This document shows positions 1-26,205 of a stretch of DNA of 64,000 nucleotides, in pieces. The translations under genes and the position numbers were made by a program. This DNA comes from Setophaga petechia (lineage: Eukaryota > Chordata > Aves > Passeriformes > Parulidae): the NCBI GenBank assembly GCA_024362935.1, contig JANCRA010000014.1, forward strand, positions 7,333,258 through 7,397,257, in the 5' to 3' direction. Under the pieces are notes generated by a model that saw nothing but the letters and a program-made list of their open reading frames with translations, was not told where the DNA came from and did not search any database. Within the stretch, counting starts at the first letter, position 1. Each line of letters starts with the position of its first letter.

Positions 1-1253
1 TCTTTTCTTTTTGGAGGATGGAAGAAGTTAGTGTTATCCAGCATTCCTACTGAGTATATAACTTACTGCCACTTCTGATCTTTGAAGAGAGATTTATCGC
101 TTCCTGTGGCAATACTGAATACTCAAAAGGTACTCATTGATTACTTGATCCCTGCCTACCTTCCATATTTATTAAAACTCTTCTCTCCTTCCTGCCAAAG
201 AGTGACTGCTGTTGACTGCTGCCTGCTCTGAGCTGCCTGGAGCATTACATGATCCCAGACTACTTTGTGCTTTGCTCCTGTAGTGTGTGTCCTGTTAAAA
301 CAGCTGCATCCTCTCCTTGTCCTACCAGCATTTTGACTTACATGAAGAAGAATTTGTGAGCTTCCATGACAGTATGGTGGAGCCAACTATGAAATAATTT
401 GATGTCTCACTTGCCTGATGTGAATCTGTAATGGTTTTGGCGACATCTTCTTTGAGTGGCTTGTGCAGACAAATCCTGAGGGATGATTTCTCCATCTCTC
501 AAAGGAGAGAGCATGGAATGTTTGTCCTGCTGTGTTACCAGTCTGGCTCTTCCTGGTTAGAAGTGCTGGATCCAGTGCAGTTGTTGGTCACTGTGATGTG
601 CTGCCTCTGGAAACAGACTGTCCAGTGCTGGCAGCCAAGGGAGAGTTTTCATCTGCCTTTTGGCACCTTTCCTGTTGCTATCAGACAAGGTACAATTTGT
701 TGTTAACATCCTGGGGAAAAGAGGATACAGTAGCCCTCAGTACTTCAAAGATAGATTTTTTCCTTTTTTTTAGTTTAGATTTACTCACTGTGAACCTGGC
801 TTTTCTCCTTTAAATTATAAATAAGGAGTGAGGTCTCTTGTCAGTACTGCTTCCTCCTTTTCTCACTGAAGTCCCTATAGGACTCTTGTCTGATGTGGAT
901 CTTTGTACTTCATAGCACATGTGATTACCTGTCTCCTAAACAATAAAACACAGTATTTGTGCTTTTCTAATGCTGTTCTGTTCAATACTGGGTGGATTTG
1001 GTTATCCACCACTCTGAAAGTGCTGGTCCCCAGTAGATTGCCAGGAGTTACAGTACATCTGTTCATTTGCTGAAGAGCTGATCAGTATGTGAAAGCTTGC
1101 AGAAGTGTTCCAGGGCCTTTACATCTTGTGTGGGAGTGCTGAGACCAGTAAATCTCAGTCCTAGGAGCATCATAGTTATAACTGCATAGATGGAAAAATG
1201 TCTCAATGTTTTGTGCTTGAAGTTTAAGTATATCCTTCATTTTAGGTAGTGCC

Positions 1254-1640
1254 AGAGAATGGTAAAATAATTTTGGTTGGAAAGGACTTCTTGTGGTACC
1301 CTCATTCAACCCCTGACTCAGTGCAGGGCCAGCATTAATGCTAGATGAGGTCAATTAGGATTGTATTTAGGAAATATTTTTGTTTCCACAGCATCTCTGA
1401 GCAACCTACTCCAGTGTTTGACCACTCATTGTTGCAGCTGGTCTGTTGCACTTTTCATTTGACTCTCTGCTTCCAAGAGTGTGGCTCCATCTTCTCTTGG
1501 CTTCCCTTTGGAGGCAGCAGTGGGATCTCCCCATGGTCTTTTCGCAACTAACTCTGTCATTCTTCTGTGTAGGTCTTGTATTCCAGCCACCTCATTGTTC
1601 TGGCAGCCTTCTGGTGTGTTCTTTCCATGTGTTCTAAGCT
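1254..1640 (-). mobile_element. Old, diverged CR1 LINE 3' fragment
   Basis: The plus strand reads the reverse complement of a CR1 3' end. It has the 'ggttggaaaggac' block, then a degenerate stretch about clustered-base 'caacccctgactcagtgcag', then 'gagcaacctactccagtgtttgacc' in broken form, and a 'gtgtggctccatcttct' block. Similarity decays past about 1,550. Divergence from the usual CR1 wording is high, so this is an old copy. Its ends are approximate. Confidence 0.7.
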
Positions 1641-1663
1641 CAGCAGTGGATATGTGACACACT

Positions 1664-1718
1664 TTTCCTTCAAGCTTATCAAACATCCTTATGCCTGTTT
1701 CCTTCAAGCTTATCAAAC
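1664..1718. repeat. 21-base direct duplication
   Basis: The same 21 bases occur at 1664-1684 and at 1698-1718, starting 34 bases apart and each containing a HindIII-type AAGCTT. It looks like a local tandem duplication with a short diverged spacer. Confidence 0.7.
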
Positions 1719-4700
1719 GTTGCTCATCTCTTAAAGATCTGATGGAGTGTAAATTCATGCAAGGTATTTTATGCCAGAAAATACACCAGGTATTTAACAG
1801 AAGTTCAGTATCATCTCTGCAGTAAAGGAGTGTAGAAGTGGCTTACTCTCCCTTTGGGATGTTCCCTTGGAGTGGATCAGAACAAGAGGGCCTTGCATTT
1901 TTGGAGCTCCCTGGATTGTACATTAGTAGGTTGATACTTCTTGAGTGGTGTCCAATCAGCTTCAAAACATCTCTTTAAAAATTCCTGTAACTTATTTCCT
2001 TAATCAGAATCAATGCCTTTTAAACAGAGAGGGGCAATGGCTGTGCCTTGCATTAACTCACCACCAGTGCTAATCTGCAGAGAACCCTGTGAAATGTTCT
2101 CTATTTGTGTTGTCTTCTGTGTAGAAAAGAGCTGCAAAAAAACTGGTTTGTTTTCCATTTCCCTCATAAGAGTTTGGGTGCAATCTTTATTTAAAACAGC
2201 TTTCTTTACTGTTAAATCATTTTCCAAGCAGAAGATTAGATTTGAAAAATGGAAGAAAGCTAATTTTCTTGATTCAAAATTTCAGGAAACCTTAAGTGGA
2301 TAAACAGATGTTTCCATTCAACTCAGTGTGTTCTGTTGCCCTCTTAGGTGTGTGACAAAACTTCTAAGGTGATAATATTCCAGGTGGGAGGTGTTAATTT
2401 TGTATCAGGTGTTTTTTGAAGGGAGAATTCCTTCTCTCTTGAGGCTTTTTTCTGCATTACTTGAAAAGTTTGTAAAGTTCAGGAGATCTTTTCCAGTGCT
2501 GCACAGCACAGAGCCTGGCAAGGATGCAGCTTCCATCAATGTGCCCTTAGCAGTGGAGCACACCCCATGTATCCTCTGAGCATCCTCTTTCCTGGTCAGG
2601 GCCTGTATGTAGCATTTGTGATTTTTGCAGACTGAGTGTTAAACAAAAAGACATAATTTCCATTTTTTTTCAAAAGCTCACTATCACTGAGCATCCACAA
2701 CTCCAACAAACCTCTTATCAGTAATGTTCTTTGAAGCTGGTAAACAATTAAAAATAGACTTGCCAAGTAATAAATGCAGGACCCAGACTTGAGTGCCTTA
2801 TACTAAATAAATGACAGAAGAACCTGGAGGGGAAGCACTTAAATTCAAAGGGTGTGAAATCCAACTAGTGTGAAATCCAACACTGCTTGGCCTTCATTAC
2901 TGAGTGCAGCAAGAATACGTGCCTCTCTTGAGAATGACTCCTCTGGACTTCCTTCCCATTCCCAGGGTTTTTAGCTTGTGTGCACACTGCAGACTGACAA
3001 GATTACAGAAAGGAGTAATGTGCTGTCTTGTAAATTCTGTATTTCTGTAAATGTGGATATTTTAAGCCCTTAATTGATAAAGGTAATGAAGCTTGCTTCA
3101 GTGAGCAGAGAGCCTTGTCTTCCTCAGGGTGGCAAGGTTAGAACTGTGTTAGAGCTGATTTTGTTATTTGATATAAGCAGTAGATCCACTGCTGCATTGA
3201 CAGTGTGTAAGGAGTGATATTTGCTCTCATTTACACCTCTCAGCAATAAAAACTCCTTGTGTGTGATGTGCTATTCCACAGCACAGGACAGAGAGCCCAT
3301 CTGAAGTAGGCAGAGCTGGCTCTAAAATGTCACATTGCACTTGTAATCTGATGTGAGGCATCCAGAGATTTAGGTTGTCAGAACTGTAAATGCTAAAGAG
3401 TTTGAGAACAAGTAGGTAGAGAAGCTTGTGTAATTAGTTCAGTCATCCTAGAGAAAGTATTAAAGCTTATTAAAATATTCCTTTGGTTTTCCTTATGGCT
3501 CTTTTGGTAAGTGAAGGGGTCCTCAAGCAGTTATCAGTTCTGTTAGGGGTGTGGGACTACACCTGTGTTAAACAAGCATTAAATATTGAACACTGCTTTT
3601 ATTTCCCCCCTCCCTCTCCCCCCCACCCCAACCCCCCTTACCTTTCTCTTTTATGTAGTTTCACTAGTTCATCTGTTCTGTTCCAGAGTGAGTTCTGACC
3701 TCAGGAGCTGCATGAAGAATAGCCAGCATGAAGAGAACAAATCAGTCCAGGCAGAAGTGCAGAAGCGCCAAGAACATAAATGTAAATTGAGGGGGTTTAA
3801 AGTGTGGTATGTGTTCCATGCTGAGGCAGTAGTTTCCTGAACATAAAGCTTAACATTGTGCTAGTAGAAACCCTTTTGCCCTGCTTCTCTTTTGGCTGCC
3901 CTTAGTGTTGGGGCACACCAGAGACCTAGTCTGGATTGAAATAAGTATCCTTGGCTGGGGGAGTTCTGGCCTGGATTGGTTTCCTGACAGTAGCTGCAGT
4001 TTTGAGAGTGCCTGAGTTAACATGAAGAATTGTTGGGCTGATGGAGGCAATGAGTGGGGAGTTTAAAGGCAGGGATGGTTTCTTTGCAGAGTGGGTATGT
4101 TTGGAAATGAGACCTTACTGCTTCCTGGGAGAAAGGGGTTTTTTTCTTCCAAGGTGGAGTGCCTTTGTGGGATTTTGGGGGTTTTTTGCTTCATCTGCTT
4201 TGAAAGTTGATTGTAGCACTTTTAGGGCTTGGTGTATGAGAATATTTGGAATACGAGTCCAAATGAATTAGGGGTGTGTGCAAAACAATGAAGCTTCTTA
4301 AAATTTCAGCATGAGGGTCATTTTAAAGGAGTCACCTGGGTTTGATTCTGTTTATGTCTGCTCCAGCACTTACTAATTCAGACTAACTTTTCTGTGACTC
4401 AAAAGCAAGGATGTCTTAATTTAGGCTCTGGGAGTTTTTGTCCACCACCCTTCTGCCATAGGTGCTTTCAAAACTCTCCTGGAATTTCCTGTTCCTGCTG
4501 CAACAACAGTAAACTGCACCTCTGTGTTTGATGCAGCCTGACATTAGGTTAACTAGCACTGACTTTAGTTCTCCTTATGTGCATCAGGGTGTGATTTGTG
4601 AGGTGACTAATAGTGCATGGGCAGCTGTTGTTCATGGGGTAGGACCCAGGTTACCATCCCAGGGATAAGCACTTCCTGCTCCTCCAGTTTGAAGTCTGAA

Positions 4701-7700
4701 TTCCCTTGTCCTAGTAGAGTATCACTACTTAGTGAGTACACATGCAAAGATAAAAGAAATAGCTGTTCCCCAACAGTTTATTCTTGGATACCTGTTCATC
4801 TAGGTGAAGCCTTGGAGGAAAACAAAATCCAGATACTTATTATGAAGTCTCTAGAATGCCATGAAACTTGTTACACAGGTCTTTTGTCAGTTGTGGGTGT
4901 TGCCATTTTGATATCATGCAACCCTACATCAGAATCCTCTTCTGCTCAGACTTATTTTGAAGAAATATCTTCTGCTGTTAGCAGTTTTCCAGTAAATTAA
5001 ATGAAAGCCTAAATTAATGTGTGATGGGAGAAATGACCACAAATACTTGATGATAAAACTAGGAATCTTTTCCAATATCTGCCTACAGTATAAGGCTTCA
5101 CTTTTTGTGGCAATGGATTTTTCAGGCTGTTTAAGCTGAAATAATTCTTGATTTTCAATGTAATGCCTTCAGGTATTCTGATGGTCTTTTGTGAGCTCCT
5201 TATCACTTTTACATTATGAAGACCTGTAAAAGGGAGGGACTGATTCGTTTTATGATCTAACATCAGCTAAAAAGAAATTCCTTTGTGATTGCTTCTTTTA
5301 GAGTGTAAGTCTTCCTGTATTCTACACCTGATTAGATTGTGTGTTTGTCCTTCTGAAATAGACTGTCAGGTTAGCAAAACATGATGACTTCCTTACTAAA
5401 TTAAAAAGGGAAACATTAAAAAAAATTATTGATAAGAGTATATTTCACTTGCATTTCCCAGCTTTCAGTGGAGAATTCTCTGAATGAATAAAGACCTCAT
5501 GTCATCTAGTAAGATGCACTAGCAGTTATTGAAAGACATAGTGAAAAAATAAAACTGAGATTTGAAAGAATGGTAGATAGGAACTGAAGGAGAAATTTAG
5601 GAAGAATTGAATAAATTTTAAGAACATTAACTAATTTTGTCCCTATTACCTTCTCATTAGACCTTTAATTCTCCAAATCTAAAATAAAAGTGAGGGGAAA
5701 AGCTATTCCAGAAATAAAGCTGAAAATGCTTTCATCAGTCTGCTTTCTTCATCAAGGCTTTCCTTGTCAGGTTACAGGATATCCCAAGTGACTTGAATAT
5801 GTGTGGGATTTGTTGTCAGTAACTGCAATGATTTTTTATCTTTTGTTACACAACGCAAGTTTCAAGCAGTTGACGTTATTGTATCTGCTTTTCTCTCCAT
5901 TGTAGGCTGCAGCTTATTACAGCAGAATTAGCAGTATTAGTTCTGGAAGAGCCATGATCTGGGGCTTTCTGCCACTGTCAGGTGCAAGGATTAAGAGGGA
6001 GCTTGTTCAGCAAACAGCTGAGGAAAGATGTGGAGTTGAGTTTCCTTCTGCCTGGCAGGGGGCCCTGGGTATATACTCTGTTTCCACGTCTTGCATGAAC
6101 TCCCTGAGTTTCTGATCCAAAGTGAAAGGTCAGCTTTATTCTGAGTAATTGCAGGAGATCACAGGTGTGTGCTACTTGCTGAGTGAAAAATAGGGGTGAA
6201 TGAAACTTCTCATTGCTTTGCATCATCTCATGAAACACAGTGAAATCGGAAAGAGCTCTTCTGGGATCCCTGGGCAGGAGTAGCAGCCAGGAAGATTCCT
6301 TCTGAAGGTTACAGGAGGAGCAGAGAAAAAAAGAAATGGAGGGAAGTAGAGAAATGGCACAAGCTGCATTTTGATTCTAACAGTGCACCAAGCTGGCTGT
6401 GGGTGAGGAATGTCCTGTAGCCAGGGACTGGCTTGGCTGTGCCTTTGGGAGTTTGTAGGGGTTGAAGGTAAAGATCACCTTTGATAACATCTGGGCCATA
6501 TTAGTTCTCAGTCAAGTTCATTATGGTGAATTATTCTGTCAGTGTGAAGGAAAAAGCTGAGAGCAGCTCTTTGGACAGAGAGTGCTGTGTTTAGCTGTCT
6601 TACCAAGACCATGAAACTATTACACAGGTTAAAAATCTGATCTCCTGTCTTGTTAGTAAGGAAAATGTGAATTCCTCTAGATGTCAGTTTAGTGTAGGGA
6701 TCCACTTAAAAGCTTTGAATCAGTCCCTAGAACAATGTGCTCTTGTCCTATTTAGACCAACCTCCCAGCACAGACACCTTGGTTAGGTAATCACCACCAA
6801 CACTGTATTCTCTTATCCTCTCACAGGGTGAGCACTCAAGGAAACCATCCTTCTACATTTTCCAATTGCAGCTCTCATTCCCATAGCTGGTTTATGTATT
6901 TCTTGGGACATAATCTTGACAGGCCCCTTTTGATGCAGAGGAACAGAAAAGATGTTTATTAACCTGTGGTGAAGTTTGCTTTTTTACTTCTAGTTTTCTT
7001 GCTTTTCCTTATGCCCTCCAAGAAGCTGAAATATTTCTCAGAATAATTGCTTAATAGTGGGTTAATGAGACTACCCTTTTTTTCATTTAAAGCTGCAGTA
7101 AATGTTTTCCATTTTACTCTTCTTGTTTGCTTTCAGTACCAGTGTTGTAAGTGGCAAGGAGGAAATGAGAAAACAGCTGGAGATGGGTGTAGCAGTCATA
7201 ACCAGTGAATATGGAAATGATTGCAGTAGCCAAATGAAAGCCTTAAGCTTTTACTGTGAGAAAATCACTTTTTGAAAGAAATTTACCCAGTGTTTTAGTT
7301 TCTCCCTGTTAGTAGTATCTCTTTGGTGTTTTGCATGTGAAAGGCACAGCTGGCCTGTTTGGATGTGTGTCTGTCTGCTTTAGAGTACACTCAGGCCGTG
7401 TTCATCTCTTATCAGGGTAGCTCTGCTGGAGGAAATGGAAAGGCTGCCTACCTGTTAAACTGCCTTATCTTGGGCTGTGCTTAGCTGGGAGACTTTTTAG
7501 GGAAAAGATATGGCTGTATCATGGTGGGAAGGAGAATGGCCAAGCACTCCTGCAGTTAATCTGCATCTGCTCATGCCCTAAAATACTTACATAGACATCT
7601 GTGGACTGCAAGCAGGGGAGAAAAAAATCTGTTGTCTATAAACCCTGTTGGATATGTATTTTTTTTTAATCTTTCTCTTGCTTTATTTATACAGTGCGTA

Positions 7701-8385
7701 ACTGCAGACTCCTGGTTGAAGTTTTTGTTTATTCCTTTATTCAGCTTTCAAAGGCATTCTTAGAGAATGCAGGAGGAACACAAGTGTCCCATGTTTTAAC
7801 ATTAGGCTTTATTTCCACTCCCATGTAATTTTTAATAAGTGGCTAATCTACAAGTGTCAAAGCCATGTCAGTTTTTGAGTGGGATCTGTATGTAGATTGA
7901 CTTGAATTCAAAGCCTGAATATGCTGAAAGGTGACGGGGTTGTTTGCACTATATATAAAAGCTGCTGATACTTTTCATTATTTTATGAATATCAAAAATT
8001 TGCTGGCAGCATTTGGCTTCACTGTGTCTATTGGAGTTTTAATTTTTTTTCTCAAGTTAAGTGCATATTACAGCATTAAATGTGTAACATTTAACGTGTG
8101 ACACTTCTCAATTGCGTTAGTCTCCCAGCAGTTTTTATTGAGACTGTGCCTTTTTTGGTGAAAATGAATCTTTTTGTGTAATTTGGTACGTGAAGCTTGA
8201 TGCAGTTCAGGGTTCCTTAATTTTAACGTGCCTGAGAGGCAGACAAATGCTTCTTTGATAGTAGCTTTATTATAAATAACACCAGTAAAAAATAGGCACT
8301 GGCACTAGCTATCGCTGTCTCTGGGTTTGTACTTTCTGCATTGACAATGACAGCAAGTCGTTTTTAGTCTTCTACAATTCCCTTC

Positions 8386-8525
8386 AGTACCTAAAGGGGC
8401 TTCCAGAGAGCTGGAGAGGGACTTTGGACAAGGGCAACAAGGGCATGCAGTGACAGGACGGGGGGAATGGCTTCCCACTGACACAGGCCATGGTTAGGTT
8501 GGATATTGGGAAGAAAGTGAGCATA
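8386..8525 (+). mobile_element. CR1 LINE 3' fragment
   Basis: This reads in the sense direction of the CR1 3' region: 'gctggagagggactttggac', then 'gtgacaggacggggggaatg', then a gttaggttggatattgggaag block. These are the usual successive pieces of an avian CR1 end. The terminal microsatellite is missing and the copy is truncated on both sides. Confidence 0.8.
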
Positions 8526-9654
8526 TCTGGGCTGAGGCTCTCCTGTGCTGTAGTCAGCAGGACAGCTGGCACTAAATTACTTTCTCTCAAGCAACCTTTT
8601 GGTTTCTTTCATTGGAATGACGTGTTGGTTGCATGAAAGGCACAGCACTTTGTATTTCTGCTTGTTCCAGCTTTTTAGATGGGCTGTCCATGAGCTGCCT
8701 GAGCAAGCTTAGGTCTGTTGTTTAGATGTCCCAGCTCCTTACCTGGCTAATTGGATTGTGACAGTGCACTGAGCTGTTTGGTGTCACAGTGTCTGTCAGT
8801 AGAGCCTGCTGGGTGAGCCCATGTGGAAGGGCTGGCTTGAGCTATTAGTGGGAATTGTGCTTTCAGATCTTTGATTTCTTTTTTGGTCATTCTCCTTATT
8901 GAGGAATATTTTCTCTTTTGCTTTTTTTTCCAGTCTTGATTTACTGCATCTTTTAACCTGCTGCTTTGTTTTCCTTTTTAGATTCAGTCATTGTGGAACC
9001 GAGCTGTTGGTGTAAGGTAGCAGTAACTGGTAGGAAGAGAGCTGGAGACAAAAGCCAGAAATAAAAAGTTGAGAGCAACTCTGCAGTTTTTATTCCTACT
9101 CTTCTGCTATAATGGTCTTAATTGTAGGGAATGGCACATGTCCTCCAATAAATACAAAACTTGCCCGTGAGACCGACTTTATGAAAAGGGAGAATTAGAG
9201 TAAAGAAAAAAAAATTAAGTAAGAGAAGTAGGAAATTGTTCAAGACAGAGTGAGTGAGAAGTGGCATGGACAGCCAGTGTAAAGCTTGCTGCAGCAGAAA
9301 TGGAGTCTTTACAGAGAGCTTATTTAATAGGAAAACACCCATACATTTTCCTCTCAAGTTTAGCGTATATCCTGCAGTTGAAGAATTCTGAAAGTTGTAA
9401 ATCCACACTTCTGAGGAAATCTCAGCTGTTTCCTGAGTTTTTTGAGCTGTCCAAAGCATCAAGTGAGACGTCTCCTTTATATTTCTATAATTTTATATGT
9501 TGTTATTGTCACATTCAGTATATTGTGACATTTCCCCTGTGGCAAGAGTTTGGTTTAGAACAAGACATTTTCAGATGCACTAACTTTGATGGGGAGGAAT
9601 ATAGTGGAGACTTTGGAATAGGCAGGAGTGAATGCTGATGATCCATGTGCTGAG

Positions 9655-10180
9655 TGTTGGAGGCCAGGGAATCTGGGTCAGAATGCAGCAGCAGGCAGGG
9701 ACAGTGGGAGTGGCAGTGTCAGGATGCAGCATGTACTGAGACAGTGGAAAAGGGCAGGCAGGGATAGAGAGGTGACATGGAGATGGCAGAGTCAGGATGC
9801 AGTGGTGGGCAGGGATGGAGGTGACATGGAGGTGGCAGGGGCGCGGTGGCAGGCTCGGCGTGCAGTGGCAGGGATGGAGGTGACACGGTGGTGGCAGGCT
9901 CGGGGTGCAGTGGCAGGGATGGAGGTGACACAGCGGTGGCAGGCTCAGGGTGCAGTGGCAGGCAGGGATGGCAGTGACACGGCGGTGGCAGGCTCGGGGC
10001 AGTGGCAGGCAAGGATGGAGGTGACTGGGATGGTAGACTCGGGGTGCAGTGGCAGGGAGGGATGGTGGTGACACGGCGGTGGCATGCTCGGGGCAGCGGC
10101 AGGCAGGGATGGAGGTGACAGGGATGGCGGGCAGGGATGGAGGCGGCAGGGATGGCGGGCAGGGATGGAGGCGGCGGCCC
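9655..10180. repeat. GC-rich minisatellite, unit about 45 bp
   Basis: A unit of roughly 45 bases is repeated about 10-11 times with indels. It is built of 'gtggcaggctcggggtgcag' followed by 'tggcagggatggaggtgaca' and a short cggcggt tail. The 3' end collapses to a shorter 'gggatggcgggcagggatgg' unit near 10,115-10,175. Because the unit is a multiple of three, long open frames appear on both strands; these are by-products of the repeat and not genes. Confidence 0.9.
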
Positions 10181-10320
10181 CAGCCCGGTGCAGTGCCGCC
10201 TCTCGCCGCTCGGGGGCAGCCGTGCCCCGCCGTGTGAGCCCTGATAGCCGCGCGACAGGAAACGGGGTGAGAGGTGACAGAGGGACAGGGGCAGTGGCGG
10301 GGTCTGAGATTCTGTACCGG
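10100..10320 (+). promoter_or_regulatory. CpG-rich block, candidate promoter or enhancer of CTCF
   Basis: At the end of the minisatellite lies a short stretch dense in CpG, including gccgcctctcgccgctcg and gccgcgcgac. It stands out from the AT-rich surroundings. At 10,267 a good splice donor pattern (aacggg|gtgaga) follows, so a transcript starting here could splice to the CTCF coding exon 2.5 kb downstream. That would make it a non-coding first exon or an alternative promoter. No TATA box is evident. The promoter role is inference; CpG density and the donor are what is seen. Confidence 0.4.
10206..10219 (+). promoter_or_regulatory. CTCF-like binding motif
   Basis: The 14 bases CCGCTCGGGGGCAG agree at 12 of 14 positions with the CTCF core consensus CCASYAGRKGGCRS. 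The site sits in the CpG-rich block inside the CTCF locus. Occupancy cannot be read from sequence. Confidence 0.45.
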
Positions 10321-24323
<14,003 letters not shown>

Positions 24324-24460
24324 TGGAGGAAGACCACGTTGGCTGACTGAACTGGCCTGGGCTGTGTTTAAGCGGCTCAAATCTATTTTTTTCCTTTTAA
24401 TCTTTTTTCTTGGCTTTGGGAAGTGCATCATTTTAGACCATTTTACCAAACATACTGGGA

Positions 24461-24466
24461 AATAAA
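24461..24466 (+). terminator. CTCF: Polyadenylation signal AATAAA of CTCF
   Basis: A canonical hexamer sits 138 bases downstream of the CTCF stop codon on the same strand. It is the first AATAAA after the stop. Confidence 0.6.
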
Positions 24467-24791
24467 ACGATGTTAGAATGTGATTTAACTAGAACTTGCT
24501 GTTTTATGTTAGCATTACAGGATCATGGAACATTAGGAAATATTTTGGAGTCCTTGAGGGTTTCCTCTGAGATGCTTGATTTAGTTTTGCTCTGAACTGC
24601 ATTGTAAAGCTGGTCCAAGGGCCGTGTTTACATGCACCAAGTTTTAATATACAAAAGTGGAAGCCTTGACTAGAGTATGTGGAAAACCACTCCGGACTTG
24701 CCCTTCCAGTTCCCAGAGTCCTTGAGCCTCTTCTCTCAGTAGTGTTTTTAACTGTAAATGCAGACTTGGGAGGGTTCTAGACTTTTGAAAT

Positions 24792-24846
24792 GTTTTTTTG
24801 GTTGGTTTTTTGTTTTTTGTTTTTTTTTTTTTTTTTTTTTGTTTTT
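24792..24846. repeat. T-rich low-complexity run
   Basis: The run is T with a few interspersed G, including more than 20 consecutive T. It lies in the CTCF 3' flank. It could be a retained poly-A tail read on the opposite strand, but no retrogene body was recognised beside it. Confidence 0.85.
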
Positions 24847-25217
24847 GCTTTCTCCCACTGAGTAGCTCCGGTTCTCCAAGTCGGCTGCACATGGTAGTTT
24901 TGGCATGCTCCAACTGGTTTCTGTCCTTAATATGCTTTGCTTTCTGCAAAGCATTTCTGTAATGGTCAAGCTTGTAAATAACTTTTTTTTTTTACATTTT
25001 AATCTTTTTCCATTAATTAAGAGGTATGCAAAAATGCAGTTTAAAGAAACCCCAGTATTCTAATTCCTTTCAAATTAAGTGACAAGAGGATTGATAGAGT
25101 GTAAATGTTGGAAAAGCTGTTGATAAGGTAGAGAAAATATGTACCCAAACTATTGCTTGCAGAACAAGAGAAACTCACATGTGAAATCTGGTTTTGAAGC
25201 ACAAAGAAATTGTATTT

Positions 25218-26205
25218 TATAGAATCTTAGACTGGCTTGGGTTAGAAGGCACTTTTACAGACCATCTAGTTCTACCCCCCTCCCACAGGCAGGGACACTT
25301 TTCACTAGATCAGCTTCCTCTAAGCTCTGTCCAACCTGGCCTTGAACACTTCCAGGGATAGGGCAGTAAGTTTCTCTGGATAACTCGTTCCAGAGCCTCA
25401 CCACCCTCAGAGGGAAGAATTTCTTCCTAATAGCCCATCTAACCCTGCCCTCTGTCAGTTTGAAGCCATTCCCTTTTGTTCTGTCTCTCCATTCCCTTGC
25501 CACAAGTCCCTCTCCAGCACTCTTGTAGGATCCCTGCAAGGTTCTGTAGGGCCACAATCAGGTCATCCCAAAACCTTCTCTTCTCCAGGCTGAATAACTC
25601 CAGCTCTCTCAGTCTTTCTTCATAGGAATGGTGCTCCATCCCTCAAATCGTGTTTGTGGCTCCTCCAGACTCGCCCCGACAGCTCGATGTCCTCCTTGTC
25701 CCAAGGACCACAGAGCTGGATGCAACACTGCAGGTGGGGTCTCACCTGAGTGGGGCAGAGGGGCAGAATTCCCCCTTCCTGCTGCCCCCAGGGCTCTGTA
25801 TGCAGCCCAGCACACACAGCTGGGCCATGTCCAGTCTCTCCCACCAGCTGCCCCAGGTCCTCCTCCTCAGGGCTGTTCTGGATCTGTTCATTCCCAGCCC
25901 GGATTGATCCCAAGGGTTGCCCCAACCCAGGTGCACCACCTTGCACTGGCTCTTGTTAAGCCTCATGAGATTCCCAAGGGCCAGGTCCCTCTGGATGGCC
26001 CTGTCCTTCGGGTGTGTCACTGCACCCTAAGCTTGGTGTTCCCAAACGTGCTGAGGGTGTGCTCCATCCCTTCATCTATGCCATTAACGGTGATAGTGAA
26101 TAACACTGGTCCCAGTATGGACCCCTGAGGGGCACCAGTCACTGCTGTCCATCCAGAGTCTGACCGTTGACCACTGCCCTCTGGATGTGACCATCCAACC
26201 AATTT
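25218..26205 (-). mobile_element. CR1 LINE, ~1 kb 5'-truncated copy with reverse-transcriptase remnant
   Basis: The plus strand reads the complement of a long CR1 3' portion. It opens with a 'tagaatcttagactggcttg' end and passes the 'ccatctagttctaccccc' and 'gccttgaacacttccaggga' blocks. On the minus strand, broken frames still show the C-terminal half of the CR1 reverse transcriptase: a GAPQGSILGPVLF motif near 26,100-26,140, then LMRLNKSQCKVVHLGWGNP, and LFSLEKRRFWDDL near 25,570. The catalytic aspartate pair is lost (FGNTKL) and frames shift, so the copy is dead. It marks the boundary between the CTCF 3' flank and intergenic DNA. Confidence 0.92.

Larger units (their letters stand above)
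1..9640. other. AT-rich non-coding DNA upstream of the CTCF coding exons
   Basis: No coding exon could be supported in this stretch. The open frames are short, lack homology I recognise and are scattered over both strands. In mammals CTCF begins with non-coding exons far upstream of its first coding exon, so this may be CTCF intron or intergenic DNA; the sequence alone does not decide. It contains a degraded CR1 near 1.25-1.64 kb, a CR1 3' fragment near 8.4 kb and a 21-base direct duplication at 1664-1684 and 1698-1718. Otherwise I see nothing. Confidence 0.6.
24324..25217 (+). other. CTCF: CTCF 3'UTR and downstream flank
   Basis: The region after the CTCF stop is AT-rich with no further coding sequence. 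A canonical AATAAA lies at 24,461-24,466, about 140 bases past the stop. A T-rich run at 24,792-24,846 and further AT-rich DNA follow up to the CR1 insertion at 25,218. Mammalian CTCF has a longer 3'UTR, so a more distal end is possible, but I see no second AATAAA before the CR1. Confidence 0.6.

Noticed and set aside
7952..7961. TATATAAAAG, a TATA-box-like sequence
   Set aside because: It is isolated in AT-rich DNA with no CpG content, initiator or downstream exon; a chance match is expected.
8982..9017. Possible non-coding CTCF exon after a pyrimidine-rich acceptor (cctttttag)
   Set aside because: The donor (gtagca) is weak and I have no homology for the 36 bases, so it is not supportable.
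26017..26202. Minus-strand frame resembling a reverse transcriptase, considered as a gene
   Set aside because: It is part of a truncated CR1 with a lost catalytic motif and frameshifts, so it is annotated only as a mobile-element remnant.
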